Shown: positions 49,233 through 57,714 of the stretch, in pieces
Layout of the letters: the number at the start of each line of letters is the position of its first letter
How positions within the stretch are numbered: the first letter of the stretch is position 1
Assembly: GCF_025151995.1 (NCBI RefSeq)
Contig: NZ_CP102290.1
Coordinates: 3,658,001 to 3,722,000 of the forward strand
Source: Ruminococcus gauvreauii
GTDB lineage: Bacteria; Bacillota; Clostridia; Lachnospirales; Lachnospiraceae
Direction of reading: 5' to 3'
Length of the DNA stretch: 64,000 nucleotides
The notes under the pieces: generated by a model
The model's database searches: none
What the model was told of the DNA's origin: nothing
The model's input: the letters and a program-made list of their open reading frames with translations, nothing else
Made by a program: the position numbers and the translations under genes

Positions 49233-50726
49233 ATGGGAAAAGCAACAGGATTTTTAGAATATGAGAGAAAAGTCAGTGTTTCTGAAAAACCAAAGTCCAG
49301 GATCAGACATTTCCGCGAGTTTAAAATCCATCTTCCTCTGCAAGAACAGCAGCTGCAGGGGGCGAGATGCATGTCCTGCGGTGTGCCGTTCTGTCAGTCC
49401 GGTATGATGCTCGGCAACATGGTGTCAGGCTGTCCGCTGCACAATCTGATCCCCGAATGGAACGATCTTGTATATCTCGGAAACTGGGAAGAGGCGTACA
49501 GACGCCTGAGAAAGACGAGCAGCTTTCCGGAATTTACATCACGGGTATGCCCGGCACTCTGTGAGGCGGCCTGCACATGCAATCTGATCGGAGAACCGGT
49601 ATCCACAAAGGAAAATGAGTTTGCCATCATTGAGCATGCTTATGAGATGGGGTATGCGAAGGCGGAACCGCCCCGCGCACGTACCGGAAAAAAGGTAGCG
49701 GTGATAGGCAGCGGTCCTTCCGGTCTCGCAGCAGCTGACCAGCTGAACAAGAGAGGACACTCAGTGACTGTATTTGAGAGGAATGACCGCATCGGCGGAC
49801 TTCTTCGCTACGGAATCCCGAATATGAAGCTGGAAAAACATGTGATCGACCGGAAGATCAAAATCATGGAGGAGGAAGGCGTCACATTTGTCACGAATAC
49901 GGATGTCGGGAAGAATTACAGGGCGGAGAAGCTGCTGAGGGAATTTGACCGCGCCGTGCTCTGCTGCGGCGCGTCAAATCCGCGTGACATCAGCGCTCCG
50001 GGCAGAGATGCCAAAGGAATTTATTTCGCGGTGGATTTTCTGACCTCTGTAACAAAGAGTCTTCTGGATTCGGAATTTCGGGATAAACAGTATATCGATG
50101 TAAAAGGGAAGAAAGTCGTGGTCATCGGAGGCGGGGACACCGGAAATGACTGTACCGGAACATCGATACGCCTGGGAGCGTCCAGTGTAGTACAGATTGA
50201 AATGATGCCGAAGGCTCCGGATCAGAGGGCGGAGCATAATCCATGGCCCGAGTGGCCGAGAATCTGTAAGACTGATTACGGTCAGGAGGAGGCTGTCGCA
50301 GTGTTTGGCAGGGATCCCCGTGTCTATCAGACGACGGTGACTGAGTTTATCAAAAATAAGAAAGGGGAACTGTGCCAGGTCAAAATCGTAAGACTGGAGG
50401 GTCAGAAGGATGAGAAAACAGGACGTATGATGATGGTTCCGGTTGAAGGGACAGAGCAGGCGATCGATGCGGACGTCGTACTGATCGCCGCGGGATTTTT
50501 GGGATCACAGAAATACGTGACAGACGCATTTAAAGTAGCAGTCAACGGACGGACCAATGTTGCAACGGAGGAAAACGGGTACGCAACAAATGTGCCGAAC
50601 GTATTTGCGGCAGGAGATATGCACAGAGGCCAGTCCCTGGTCGTCTGGGCGATCCGGGAAGGAAGAGAAGCCGCAAGGGAAGTGGATGAGAGCCTGATGG
50701 GCTATACGAATCTTTCCGTTCAGTAG
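49233..50726 (+). CDS. gltD: Glutamate synthase small subunit
   Basis: A 497-residue flavoprotein passing electrons from NAD(P)H to the large subunit. The N-terminal ferredoxin-like region has two cysteine sets (GARCMSCGVPFCQSG with GCPLHN, and CPALCEAACTC). The FAD-binding motif is VIGSGPSGLAAADQL (about 152-166), the NAD(P)H motif is VVIGGGDTGNDC (about 293-304), and a GD motif near the C-terminus (VFAAGDMHRGQSL) closes the FAD site. AGGAGG lies before the ATG. It is co-transcribed with gltB and ends at a terminator. Confidence 0.95.
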   Translation: MGKATGFLEYERKVSVSEKPKSRIRHFREFKIHLPLQEQQLQGARCMSCGVPFCQSGMMLGNMVSGCPLHNLIPEWNDLVYLGNWEEAYRRLRKTSSFPEFTSRVCPALCEAACTCNLIGEPVSTKENEFAIIEHAYEMGYAKAEPPRARTGKKVAVIGSGPSGLAAADQLNKRGHSVTVFERNDRIGGLLRYGIPNMKLEKHVIDRKIKIMEEEGVTFVTNTDVGKNYRAEKLLREFDRAVLCCGASNPRDISAPGRDAKGIYFAVDFLTSVTKSLLDSEFRDKQYIDVKGKKVVVIGGGDTGNDCTGTSIRLGASSVVQIEMMPKAPDQRAEHNPWPEWPRICKTDYGQEEAVAVFGRDPRVYQTTVTEFIKNKKGELCQVKIVRLEGQKDEKTGRMMMVPVEGTEQAIDADVVLIAAGFLGSQKYVTDAFKVAVNGRTNVATEENGYATNVPNVFAAGDMHRGQSLVVWAIREGREAAREVDESLMGYTNLSVQ

Positions 50727-50730
50727 AAAA

Positions 50731-50774
50731 ACAACGCCGCAGGCTCTGTATTGGGCCTGCACGGCGTTGTTTTT
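50731..50774 (+). terminator. Terminator after gltD
   Basis: Nine base pairs (50731-50739 with 50762-50770) plus a five-pair inner stem with a 2-base bulge, then a T run ending at 50774. Confidence 0.85.
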
Positions 50775-50795
50775 GGCTTCCGGAAATGATATAAT
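50767..50795 (+). promoter_or_regulatory. Promoter for the adenosine deaminase gene
   Basis: Perfect TATAAT at 50790-50795 with TGA extended -10, and a weak TTGTTT at 50767-50772 inside the gltD terminator, 17 bases upstream. Confidence 0.55.
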
Positions 50796-50831
50796 AAACC
50801 CGTGAAAGTTTAACTTTGAGGGAGGGATAGT

Positions 50832-51821
50832 ATGACACCGAAGATCGATCTGCACTGCCATCTGGATGGATCTCTTCCGCTTCTGACGGTACAAAAACTG
50901 GCAAACCGCAGCGGATTAAAAATACCTAAAAGAAAGAATGACTTAAAAGAGGTGCTGCGGGCACCCGCCAGATGCCAGGATCTGGCGGAGTATCTGACGT
51001 ATTTTGATCTGCCGGTCGCCTGTTTGCAGACACAGGAAAATCTGCGGGAGGCCGCCTATGATACAATCTGCGAGGCTGCAAAGGAAAATGTTATCTACAT
51101 GGAGATCCGTTTTGCACCGCTCCTGCACACCCGCCAGGGCCTGAACAGCAGGCAGGTGGTGGATGCTGTGATCTCGGGTATGAACGATGCAAGGCGTGAG
51201 ACGGGGACCGAGGCGGGGATTATCGTTTGCGCGATGAGACACCACAACGTGGAGGACAACATACAGATGCTTCACGATCTTCTCGAATTCTACGGGATGG
51301 GTCTCGCCGGATTCGATATTGCGGGCGATGAGAAGCAGTATCCGGTCGGCGCACACAGCCGCTTCTATTATGAAGCGGGAAGACATGGCATACCGTTTAC
51401 AATTCATGCCGGTGAGTGCGGGAGCGTGATGAATGTACTGGATGCGCTGGCCATGGGGGCGATGCGCATCGGTCATGGGATTGCGGCCGCGAAAGACGCG
51501 AGGGCGATGCAGGAGTGTGCAAATAAAAAGGTTTGTCTGGAGCTCTGTCCCACCAGCAACCTCCAGACAAAAGCGGCGGAGAGTATCGAACAGTATCCAT
51601 TTCGTACGCTTCTGAATTCGGGCGTTGTTTTGACCGTAAACACCGACAACCGAACGGTGAGTGACACAACGCTGGGGAAAGAAATGCAGCTTATGAGGGA
51701 ATATTTCGGGTTATCGGGGGCAGAAGAAAAACAGCTGCTGCTGAACAGCGCTGCCTATGCGTTTGCTTCAGACACTGTCAGGGAGAAGCTGAGGCAGAAA
51801 ATTGAAGCGTTCGACTGGTGA
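50832..51821 (+). CDS. add: Adenosine deaminase
   Basis: A 329-residue zinc hydrolase converting adenosine to inosine. Metal and catalytic motifs are HCHLDGS (about 8-14), HAGE (about 194-197), the GHGI segment (about 216) and VNTDNR (about 272-277). It has the normal length for bacterial Add. GGAGG lies before ATG 50832. The next gene starts 23 bases after the stop. With apt elsewhere in the window it indicates purine salvage capacity. Confidence 0.92.
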   Translation: MTPKIDLHCHLDGSLPLLTVQKLANRSGLKIPKRKNDLKEVLRAPARCQDLAEYLTYFDLPVACLQTQENLREAAYDTICEAAKENVIYMEIRFAPLLHTRQGLNSRQVVDAVISGMNDARRETGTEAGIIVCAMRHHNVEDNIQMLHDLLEFYGMGLAGFDIAGDEKQYPVGAHSRFYYEAGRHGIPFTIHAGECGSVMNVLDALAMGAMRIGHGIAAAKDARAMQECANKKVCLELCPTSNLQTKAAESIEQYPFRTLLNSGVVLTVNTDNRTVSDTTLGKEMQLMREYFGLSGAEEKQLLLNSAAYAFASDTVREKLRQKIEAFDW

Positions 51822-51844
51822 TAACACATGAGGAGGGAGAAGCA

Positions 51845-52573
51845 ATGTTTTGTGAAAAATGTGGAAGTAAGCTGGAATCGGGAGATCTGTACTGCCCGGG
51901 ATGCGGAAGAAAACTGACAGGTCATAACACGCAGCAGTATCAGCCGCCGCGCAAAAAGCCAGAGACGGACGGAAAGGAAAAAGCACTCTATGCATTGCTC
52001 GGAGTTGTCGCAGTACTTCTGGTCATCGGTATCATATGGGGCGTTGCGACGCTGGTCAGTCTCAACAGAGAAGAGGAGCAGTACGCAGAGTCTTCAAAAA
52101 CAGAACAGGAGCATACTCCTGAGGCGGACGATAAGGATGATACAGTGGAACCCGCCGAAGTACCGGCTGTCACAGTGACGCCGGTTCCGGCAGAGGAGCC
52201 GGAAGCCGTGCAGGAACCGGTCGTAACCCCGGAGCCGGCACCGACGGTGACTCCTGCACCGTTGCCGGCGCAGGAACCGGATGATTCAGCCGGCGGGGAT
52301 TATGTGATCCCGGACAGCAGCAGCCGACAGCTTGACAGTTCCGATCTGTCAGGACTGAGTGAGTGGGAACTGAGAGTTGCCAGAAATGAAATATATGCAA
52401 GACACGGAAGGATGTTCAATGATTCCGCTCTGGATTCTTATTTTCGGGGCAAAAGCTGGTATGTGCCGAGTATACCGGCTGAAAATTTTGACGACAATAC
52501 ATATTTGAGCAAAACAGAGTTGAAAAATGCGAAGCTGATTTCAGATTATGAGGCTTCGAAAGGCTACAGTTAA
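51845..52573 (+). CDS. Zinc-ribbon membrane protein with YARHG domain
   Basis: A 242-residue protein. An N-terminal zinc ribbon (Cys3, Cys6, Cys17, Cys20) is followed by a transmembrane helix (about 47-67), a long Pro/Glu/Val linker (about 80-165) and a C-terminal YARHG domain containing ARNEIYARHGRMF and FRGKSWYVP. YARHG domains are extracellular modules of unknown ligand in Firmicutes. ATG 51845 has GGAGG upstream; an in-frame ATG at 51818 lies in the add gene. It shares its architecture with the next gene (ribbon, helix, exterior domain), so the two may work together. Confidence 0.82.
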   Translation: MFCEKCGSKLESGDLYCPGCGRKLTGHNTQQYQPPRKKPETDGKEKALYALLGVVAVLLVIGIIWGVATLVSLNREEEQYAESSKTEQEHTPEADDKDDTVEPAEVPAVTVTPVPAEEPEAVQEPVVTPEPAPTVTPAPLPAQEPDDSAGGDYVIPDSSSRQLDSSDLSGLSEWELRVARNEIYARHGRMFNDSALDSYFRGKSWYVPSIPAENFDDNTYLSKTELKNAKLISDYEASKGYS

Positions 52574-52595
52574 GGTCTGAGCGGGAGGGCGAGCA

Positions 52596-54500
52596 ATGTA
52601 TTGTGGAAGATGCGGTGTATATAACGACGACAGCCATGCGTACTGTGAAAACTGCGGCAACAGGCTTGCGGGAGAAACGGTTGGGCATGCGGCAGCGCCC
52701 CCTGAGCGCGGCAGCAACAGCAACAGGCTGCTCATACTCATTATCACAGGGATCCTTTTGCTGATCATGATTCTGGGCGTGGTTTTCTGGGCACATATCT
52801 CTGAAAAGAAGGAGTATCGGGAGCTGATCACGATGGGGGATCAGTATCTGGAAGAGAAGAATTACGAGAAGGCTGAAAGCAGTTACCGAAAGGCGATTAC
52901 GGTCAGTCCCGGTCTTCCCAGACCATACATTCAGCTCGCTGCCGTCTATACAGAGACGGAAGAGTACAGTCAGGCGGTGGAAGTTCTGAATCAGGGGATT
53001 GAGGCAGTAAAAGAAGGAAATGTACAGGTTCTTCAGGAACAGCTGACTATAATAGAAGAAACATATATCACACATGATTTTGGGAAAAGTGCGGACATGG
53101 GGCAGAAGGATAGCGGAACAGACGCCGCTGCAGATGCTGCGGCAACAGCACGGCAGGTTCTGGGGCTTCCTTACCTGGCAGACTGTACGTATGACATGTG
53201 GTATGAAAGAACAGATCAGGGAATTAAATGTTCCAGCATTGCAGACACGGGGATTCTGAGTGCGGATCTGTTCGACTATGATGGGGATGGACAGGAGGAA
53301 ATTCTGGCAATTATTATAGGAACAAATTCCTCACAGTTTTCCGAGCAGGGATACTGGTTTTATATGCTGGAGCGAGAATCGGACGGAAGCTGGATAAAAG
53401 CGGCGGAGTATTTGATTGATATGGGATATCACGCGCTGGACGGTATCAGCTTTCCGATGCGCATCGACTTTTTTTCTAAAGAGTACGGGAAGGATACGGT
53501 GATCTTCTATGAGTGCGGCGGGAGAGCGACGTATTTTGCGGATGGTGCATTCTGGACTATGGGCAGAGTTCAGTATCGTGATCAGGCTTTTCTGCCGGCC
53601 GGCGAGAGCCTGGATATGGCCGGATCGGATGATGTGGCGGATGCCTGCCTACGCCTGGACGAAAACTATAGCGGTCCCGAAGAAAACCGGCAGTTTGTGC
53701 TGGATTTTATCGCCCGGGTGGACGAACTCGGTCTTGATTTAGACGGCATCGGATACCAGTATCCGGCGATGGATCAGGATATCACTCTGAGAAAGATATT
53801 GAGAACGGACAAGACCTCCGGCATCACGAGTGAGCAGGCAGGAGCCCTGTATTCGGCACAGACCGGCGAAAAAATAAGCGGCGCCACAGTGAAGTTTACG
53901 GACTTTTTAAGAAAGCAGGGATCAGACAGCGAGCAGGCATATTCCATGCAGATGAAAGTACTTGACGGCAGCCTGGATATCTGGTATCCGGTATTTTCAC
54001 CGTCCTCTCCGACGACAGATGCATGGAATGCGTATTTTCAGAACAGTGCGTCGGAATTACTGTCATATCTGAAAGACATGCAGGAGGAGGGAATTGAAAA
54101 TGCCGGCGTCTCCCGCGATGTGGAAGTCACGTTCCAGGACGGCGCGTATATTTCCATGCATTTTACGGACTGGTATTATTCAGGGGGCGCGCACGGCATG
54201 TATTATGAGTACGGAATGACAGTCGATCTTGCTGGCGATCATATATACACACTGGAAGAGCTTCTGAATACGGACCACGCTTCTGCAGTCAGCATGGTGA
54301 ACAGTGCGTTCAATGAAGATATGAAGATTCACCCTGAACTTTATTTCGAAGGGACACAGTGCCAGGTCTCGGATGACTTCCGTGAGATCGGTTATTACCG
54401 GACAGCGGAGGGCGTTGTACTGCGCGCCCAGCTCTACTGGCTGGGACCGTATGCTGCCGGAAGCCAGGAAGTTGTGCTTACGCCTGCCGAAAACCCCTGA
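52596..54500 (+). CDS. Zinc-ribbon membrane protein with TPR and DUF3298-like exterior region
   Basis: A 634-residue protein. A zinc ribbon (Cys3, Cys6, Cys17, Cys20) and a transmembrane helix (about 43-68) lead to one or two TPR motifs (about 75-150). A middle region includes a calcium-loop-like DYDGDGQEE, as in FG-GAP or dockerin-type loops. The C-terminal part (about 440-630) contains FTDWYYSGGAHGMYY, typical of DUF4163/DUF3298 proteins related to PdaC and RsiV, which bind peptidoglycan or lysozyme. The function is not known; a wall-sensing role is an inference. GGGAGGG lies before the ATG. Confidence 0.8.
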   Translation: MYCGRCGVYNDDSHAYCENCGNRLAGETVGHAAAPPERGSNSNRLLILIITGILLLIMILGVVFWAHISEKKEYRELITMGDQYLEEKNYEKAESSYRKAITVSPGLPRPYIQLAAVYTETEEYSQAVEVLNQGIEAVKEGNVQVLQEQLTIIEETYITHDFGKSADMGQKDSGTDAAADAAATARQVLGLPYLADCTYDMWYERTDQGIKCSSIADTGILSADLFDYDGDGQEEILAIIIGTNSSQFSEQGYWFYMLERESDGSWIKAAEYLIDMGYHALDGISFPMRIDFFSKEYGKDTVIFYECGGRATYFADGAFWTMGRVQYRDQAFLPAGESLDMAGSDDVADACLRLDENYSGPEENRQFVLDFIARVDELGLDLDGIGYQYPAMDQDITLRKILRTDKTSGITSEQAGALYSAQTGEKISGATVKFTDFLRKQGSDSEQAYSMQMKVLDGSLDIWYPVFSPSSPTTDAWNAYFQNSASELLSYLKDMQEEGIENAGVSRDVEVTFQDGAYISMHFTDWYYSGGAHGMYYEYGMTVDLAGDHIYTLEELLNTDHASAVSMVNSAFNEDMKIHPELYFEGTQCQVSDDFREIGYYRTAEGVVLRAQLYWLGPYAAGSQEVVLTPAENP

Positions 54501-54538
54501 AAAATTGTAAATTTACGGGAATTTTAAGCATTTAGTGC

Positions 54539-54568
54539 TTGAAAAACCCGGTTTATCCGTGCTATAAT
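54539..54568 (+). promoter_or_regulatory. Strong promoter for rpsB-tsf
   Basis: TTGAAA at 54539-54544, 18-base spacer and perfect TATAAT at 54563-54568 with TGC extended -10. Confidence 0.75.
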
Positions 54569-54574
54569 GCAAAG

Positions 54575-54655
54575 GTCGCAAAAAACACGCATGTGGGTAT
54601 CTTGAAGGTGCCCGAAGCCCTCGGGTCTCAAGGAAACGTCGAAGCATGCGGAAGA
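54575..54655 (+). ncRNA. Structured mRNA leader of rpsB (probable S2 autoregulatory element)
   Basis: The leader folds into nested stems: CGCATG (54588-54593) with CATGCG (54645-54650), CTTGA (54601-54605) with TCAAG (54628-54632), and CCCGA (54611-54615) with TCGGG (54621-54625). Single-stranded purine-rich joints lie between them. Ribosomal protein operons often use such leaders for feedback by their product; that S2 binds here is an inference. Confidence 0.6.
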
Positions 54656-54680
54656 AAAACCAGAAAAAGGAGATAATATC

Positions 54681-55412
54681 ATGGGCGTAATTTCAATGAA
54701 ACAACTTTTGGAAGCAGGTGTTCATTTCGGACATCAGACAAGAAGATGGAACCCGAAAATGGCGGAGTACATCTACACAGAGAGAAACGGTATCTATATC
54801 ATCGACCTTCAGAAATCTGTCGGAATGGTTGACGATGCATATAAAGCAGTTTCTGATATCGCTGCAGACGGCGGAACAATCCTGTTCGTTGGAACGAAAA
54901 AACAGGCGCAGGATGCAATCAAAGCAGAAGCAGAGCGTTGCGGAATGTTCTATGTAAATGAGAGATGGCTGGGCGGTATGCTGACCAACTTCAAGACAAT
55001 TCAGAGCAGAATCAGAAGACTGAAAGAAATCGAAGCAATGCAGGAAGACGGAACATTCGATGTTCTTCCTAAGAAAGAAGTCATCGAACTGAAAAAAGAA
55101 CTGTCCAAGCTTCAGAAGAACCTGGGCGGAATCAAGGAAATGAAAAAGGTTCCGGATGCAATCTTCATCGTAGATCCGAAAAAAGAGAGAATCTGCGTTC
55201 AGGAAGCACATACACTCGGTATTCCGCTGATCGGTATCTGTGATACGAACTGTGATCCGGAAGAACTGGACTACGTAATTCCAGGCAACGACGATGCAAT
55301 CCGTGCAGTAAAACTGATTGTTGCAAAAATGGCAGACGCTGTTATCGAAGCAAAACAGGGTGAAGCCAGCGAGGAAGAATTCGCAGAAGAAACGGAAGCA
55401 GCAGCAGAGTAA
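54681..55412 (+). CDS. rpsB: 30S ribosomal protein S2
   Basis: A 243-residue small-subunit protein. It begins [20 protein letters not shown] and shows [24 protein letters not shown] and [16 protein letters not shown], all conserved. The C-terminus is an acidic extension. AAGGAG lies before the ATG, codon use is biased as for highly expressed genes, and tsf follows after 34 bases as in most bacteria. Confidence 0.97.
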   Translation: MGVISMKQLLEAGVHFGHQTRRWNPKMAEYIYTERNGIYIIDLQKSVGMVDDAYKAVSDIAADGGTILFVGTKKQAQDAIKAEAERCGMFYVNERWLGGMLTNFKTIQSRIRRLKEIEAMQEDGTFDVLPKKEVIELKKELSKLQKNLGGIKEMKKVPDAIFIVDPKKERICVQEAHTLGIPLIGICDTNCDPEELDYVIPGNDDAIRAVKLIVAKMADAVIEAKQGEASEEEFAEETEAAAE

Positions 55413-55446
55413 TAAATACGACAAGTCAATCAGGAGGGAAATCATA

Positions 55447-56388
55447 ATGGCTATTACAGCAGCAATGGTTAAAGAATTAAGAGAGATCAGCGGCGCTGGT
55501 ATGATGGACTGTAAGAAAGCTCTTACAGAAACAGAAGGCGACATGGATAAAGCAATGGAGTTCTTAAGAGAAAAAGGACTTGCTACGGCTCAGAAAAAAG
55601 CAGGAAGAATTGCAGCAGAAGGTATCGTTATGTTAAAAGTTTCTGATGACAGCAAGAAAGCAGTTGCTGTAGAAGTAAATGCAGAGACAGACTTCGTTGC
55701 AAAGAACGAGAAATTCCAGGCATACGTAGCTCAGGTTGCTGAGCAGGCTATGGACACAACGGCAGCAGATATCGAAGCATTCCTGGCAGAGCCATGGAAA
55801 TTCGAGACATCTCAGACTGTTTCAGAAGCACTTGCACATCAGATCGCAACAATCGGTGAAAACATGAACATCCGCCGTTTCGCACAGGTTACCGAGGAAA
55901 ACGGTATGGTTTCCGCTTACACACATATGGGCGGAAAAATCGGTGTTTTGGTTGATGTTGTGACAGATGTTGTGAATGATGCAGTGAAAGAGATGGCAAA
56001 AAACATTGCCATGCAGGTTGCAGCTCTGAAACCTCAGTACACAAACAGTGCTGAGATCAGTGAAGAATACATTGCTCACGAGAAAGAAATCCTGCTCGCT
56101 CAGATCATGAACGATCCGAAAGAGTCCCAGAAACCTGAAAAAGTGATCCAGGGAATGGTAAACGGACGTATCAACAAAGAAATGAAAGAAATCTGCCTGC
56201 TTGATCAGGTATATGTAAAAGCTGAGGACGGAAAACAGTCCGTAGGCAAATATGTTGAGGAAGTTGCAAAAGCTAACGGTGCCAACATCACCATCAAAGG
56301 CTTTGTTCGTTTCGAGACCGGCGAAGGAATCGAGAAGAAGGAAGAAGATTTTGCGGCTGAAGTTGCAAAGCAGATGGGCGGCAACTAG
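55447..56388 (+). CDS. tsf: Translation elongation factor Ts
   Basis: A 313-residue guanine nucleotide exchange factor for EF-Tu. The N-terminal UBA-like domain (VKELREISGAGMMDCKKAL) is followed by the conserved VEVNAETDFVAKNEKF and two dimerisation subdomains. AGGAGG lies upstream of ATG 55447. Downstream there is no clear terminator until the strong one at 56563-56599, so the transcript may run into the AT-rich patch. Confidence 0.97.
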   Translation: MAITAAMVKELREISGAGMMDCKKALTETEGDMDKAMEFLREKGLATAQKKAGRIAAEGIVMLKVSDDSKKAVAVEVNAETDFVAKNEKFQAYVAQVAEQAMDTTAADIEAFLAEPWKFETSQTVSEALAHQIATIGENMNIRRFAQVTEENGMVSAYTHMGGKIGVLVDVVTDVVNDAVKEMAKNIAMQVAALKPQYTNSAEISEEYIAHEKEILLAQIMNDPKESQKPEKVIQGMVNGRINKEMKEICLLDQVYVKAEDGKQSVGKYVEEVAKANGANITIKGFVRFETGEGIEKKEEDFAAEVAKQMGGN

Positions 56389-56562
56389 ATTTTTGAAAGC
56401 ATCCCTGATGGGGCTGATAAATCCAGTATTTATGCGGGCTAAAATAATGTAACTGAAATTTAGAGGTTTGCGCATTAATAAATACAAAAAGAAGGGGCTG
56501 TCGCACTAAGTTGTGAACTGAACTGCTCCCTGTCAAATAGACAGGCAAAAAATAAATTTTTC

Positions 56563-56599
56563 TATCTCCAGCCGTAGTTGTACGGTTGGAGATATTTTT
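56563..56599 (+). terminator. Strong terminator hairpin in the IS remnant
   Basis: A 14-bp stem (56563-56576 with 56581-56594, one G-U pair), GTTG loop, then a T run at 56595-56599. It is best oriented to stop + strand transcripts arriving from rpsB-tsf. Confidence 0.8.
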
Positions 56600-56703
56600 A
56601 TGCAGCTTTGGTTTGCAGGTAGTGCCTGTATGGCGTCATGCAGTTGAGCCGTTTTTGATATCGTAAGCCATTATAGTAATCTATGTACTCAGTTACTGCC
56701 TGT
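56598..56703 (-). pseudogene. IS3-family OrfB transposase C-terminal fragment
   Basis: Reading the - strand from about 56703 gives QAVTEYIDYYNGLRYQKR and then LNCMTPYRHYLQTKAA before a TAA at 56598-56600. This is the typical C-terminal end of IS3/IS150 DDE transposases (YIDYYN-x-x-R-x-Q). A stop codon in frame immediately upstream shows that the rest is lost, so it cannot be active. Confidence 0.75.
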
Positions 56704-56786
56704 CACAAATGAAACAATGCTTTTATCACCCAAATCCATCTCTTCATAAATTCTGATTTATCACTTTGCCAGTTCAATCAAAAGTT

Positions 56787-57041
56787 TCATTTAAAGCTAT
56801 CACTAAAACTTTTTAATTTGCCCTTAACTTTATCGGACAACTGATTGTATTCAATATCATCGATTGCACCTTGGAGCGTATATAAATGCACCAGACAAAC
56901 ATTAGGATAACGCATCTTTAAACGAATAAAGGCTTCTTCACTGCCTGCTTGCAATAGTTCTTCTGCAGAACAAATACCAATTGATTTAAGTTTCTTTTCC
57001 ATTTCTTTTCCAATATTACGCATAGAAGTTAATTTTGCCAT
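56787..57041 (-). CDS. TfoX C-terminal-domain protein
   Basis: An 84-residue protein resembling the C-terminal domain of TfoX/Sxy: it starts AKLTSMRNIGKEMEKKLKS, followed by GICSAEELLQAGSEEAF and CLVHLYTLQGAIDDIEY. In proteobacteria full-length TfoX promotes competence; stand-alone C-domains in Firmicutes have no known role and carry a helix-hairpin-helix-like fold. ATG 57041 is chosen because AAAGGA lies 9 bases upstream; a longer start at 57077 lacks this. Its composition is distinctly more AT-rich than the flanking operons, suggesting acquisition with the neighbouring DUF1905-like gene. Confidence 0.82.
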   Translation of the reverse strand: MAKLTSMRNIGKEMEKKLKSIGICSAEELLQAGSEEAFIRLKMRYPNVCLVHLYTLQGAIDDIEYNQLSDKVKGKLKSFSDSFK

Positions 57042-57216
57042 CCAATCAAATCCTTTCTTCCTGTTTATAAACTGCAAAATTCACTGTTTTTTATTAGAGT
57101 AAATAATCGTTTTCACGATTTGCAACAACAAAATCAATCAGTTTTTATGTTGCATATTCCCCAACCACTAATGGTTCATTGTCGCAAATTTTTCTGCCGC
57201 TGGAACTGTAAGATAA

Positions 57217-57528
57217 TTAGACAAGTATAATAATATTAACATCCTTATTGTGTACGACCTTTTCTTTTTTCCGCACTATTGCTTTGAGTGGAAGCAAGTA
57301 AGTGTCTTGTTTGGTGTCAAACCAGATAGAGGTTTGCCATTCTGTGCTGCCAATTTTCACTGTTACTTTCATTCGACCCCAGCCCTGTTCTAGCCACTTA
57401 AAATTGTTTCTTATTTCCAATGACAGATCATTAGGAAGTGAAACAAATGTCCATCCAATCATGTCTGCTGACGATGAGTATATATAAGGTTTTGCTGTAA
57501 ACTCATAACGAATACCTTTGTTCTCCAT
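57217..57528 (-). CDS. DUF1905-family protein
   Basis: A 103-residue protein with the DUF1905 pattern: WTFVSLPNDLSLEIRNNF, GWGRMKVTVKIGSTEWQTS and TYLLPLKAIVRKKEKV. The fold is a small beta-barrel; the function is unknown. It lies on the - strand in an AT-rich patch, 175 bases upstream of the TfoX-C-like gene; that gap shows no further gene. The upstream region shares a 186-base gap with the exonuclease gene. Confidence 0.8.
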   Translation of the reverse strand: MENKGIRYEFTAKPYIYSSSADMIGWTFVSLPNDLSLEIRNNFKWLEQGWGRMKVTVKIGSTEWQTSIWFDTKQDTYLLPLKAIVRKKEKVVHNKDVNIIILV

Positions 57529-57619
57529 ATTCTCACCTCACATAAATTCATAATTATAGTAAAATTATACAGTAATACAATAACATTGACAATCAAAAAG
57601 AAAAGTTTAAAGTTTCGGC

Positions 57620-57648
57620 TTGAATGCGTATCATATTCCGTATATAAT
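57620..57648 (+). promoter_or_regulatory. Promoter for the DnaQ-like exonuclease
   Basis: TTGAAT at 57620-57625, 17-base spacer and perfect TATAAT at 57643-57648. Confidence 0.6.
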
Positions 57649-57714
57649 GAAAGCAAACTGTAAGAGTATATGCAGGCACATTACAAAAGAGAAAGTGAGG
57701 ATGACACAGGCGAT

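Larger units (their letters stand above)
56492..56703 (-). mobile_element. Remnant of an IS3-family (IS150-like) element, right end only
   Basis: The stretch contains a terminus-like sequence (GGGGCTGTCGCACTAAG at 56494-56510), a hairpin, and the last codons of an OrfB transposase on the - strand. The opposite end and most of the transposase are missing. It lies immediately downstream of tsf and marks the edge of an AT-rich insert. Confidence 0.6.

Noticed and set aside
56404..56470. Terminator immediately after tsf
   Set aside because: Only weak pairing (CATCCC/GGGG) without a T run; the first convincing terminator is at 56563-56599.
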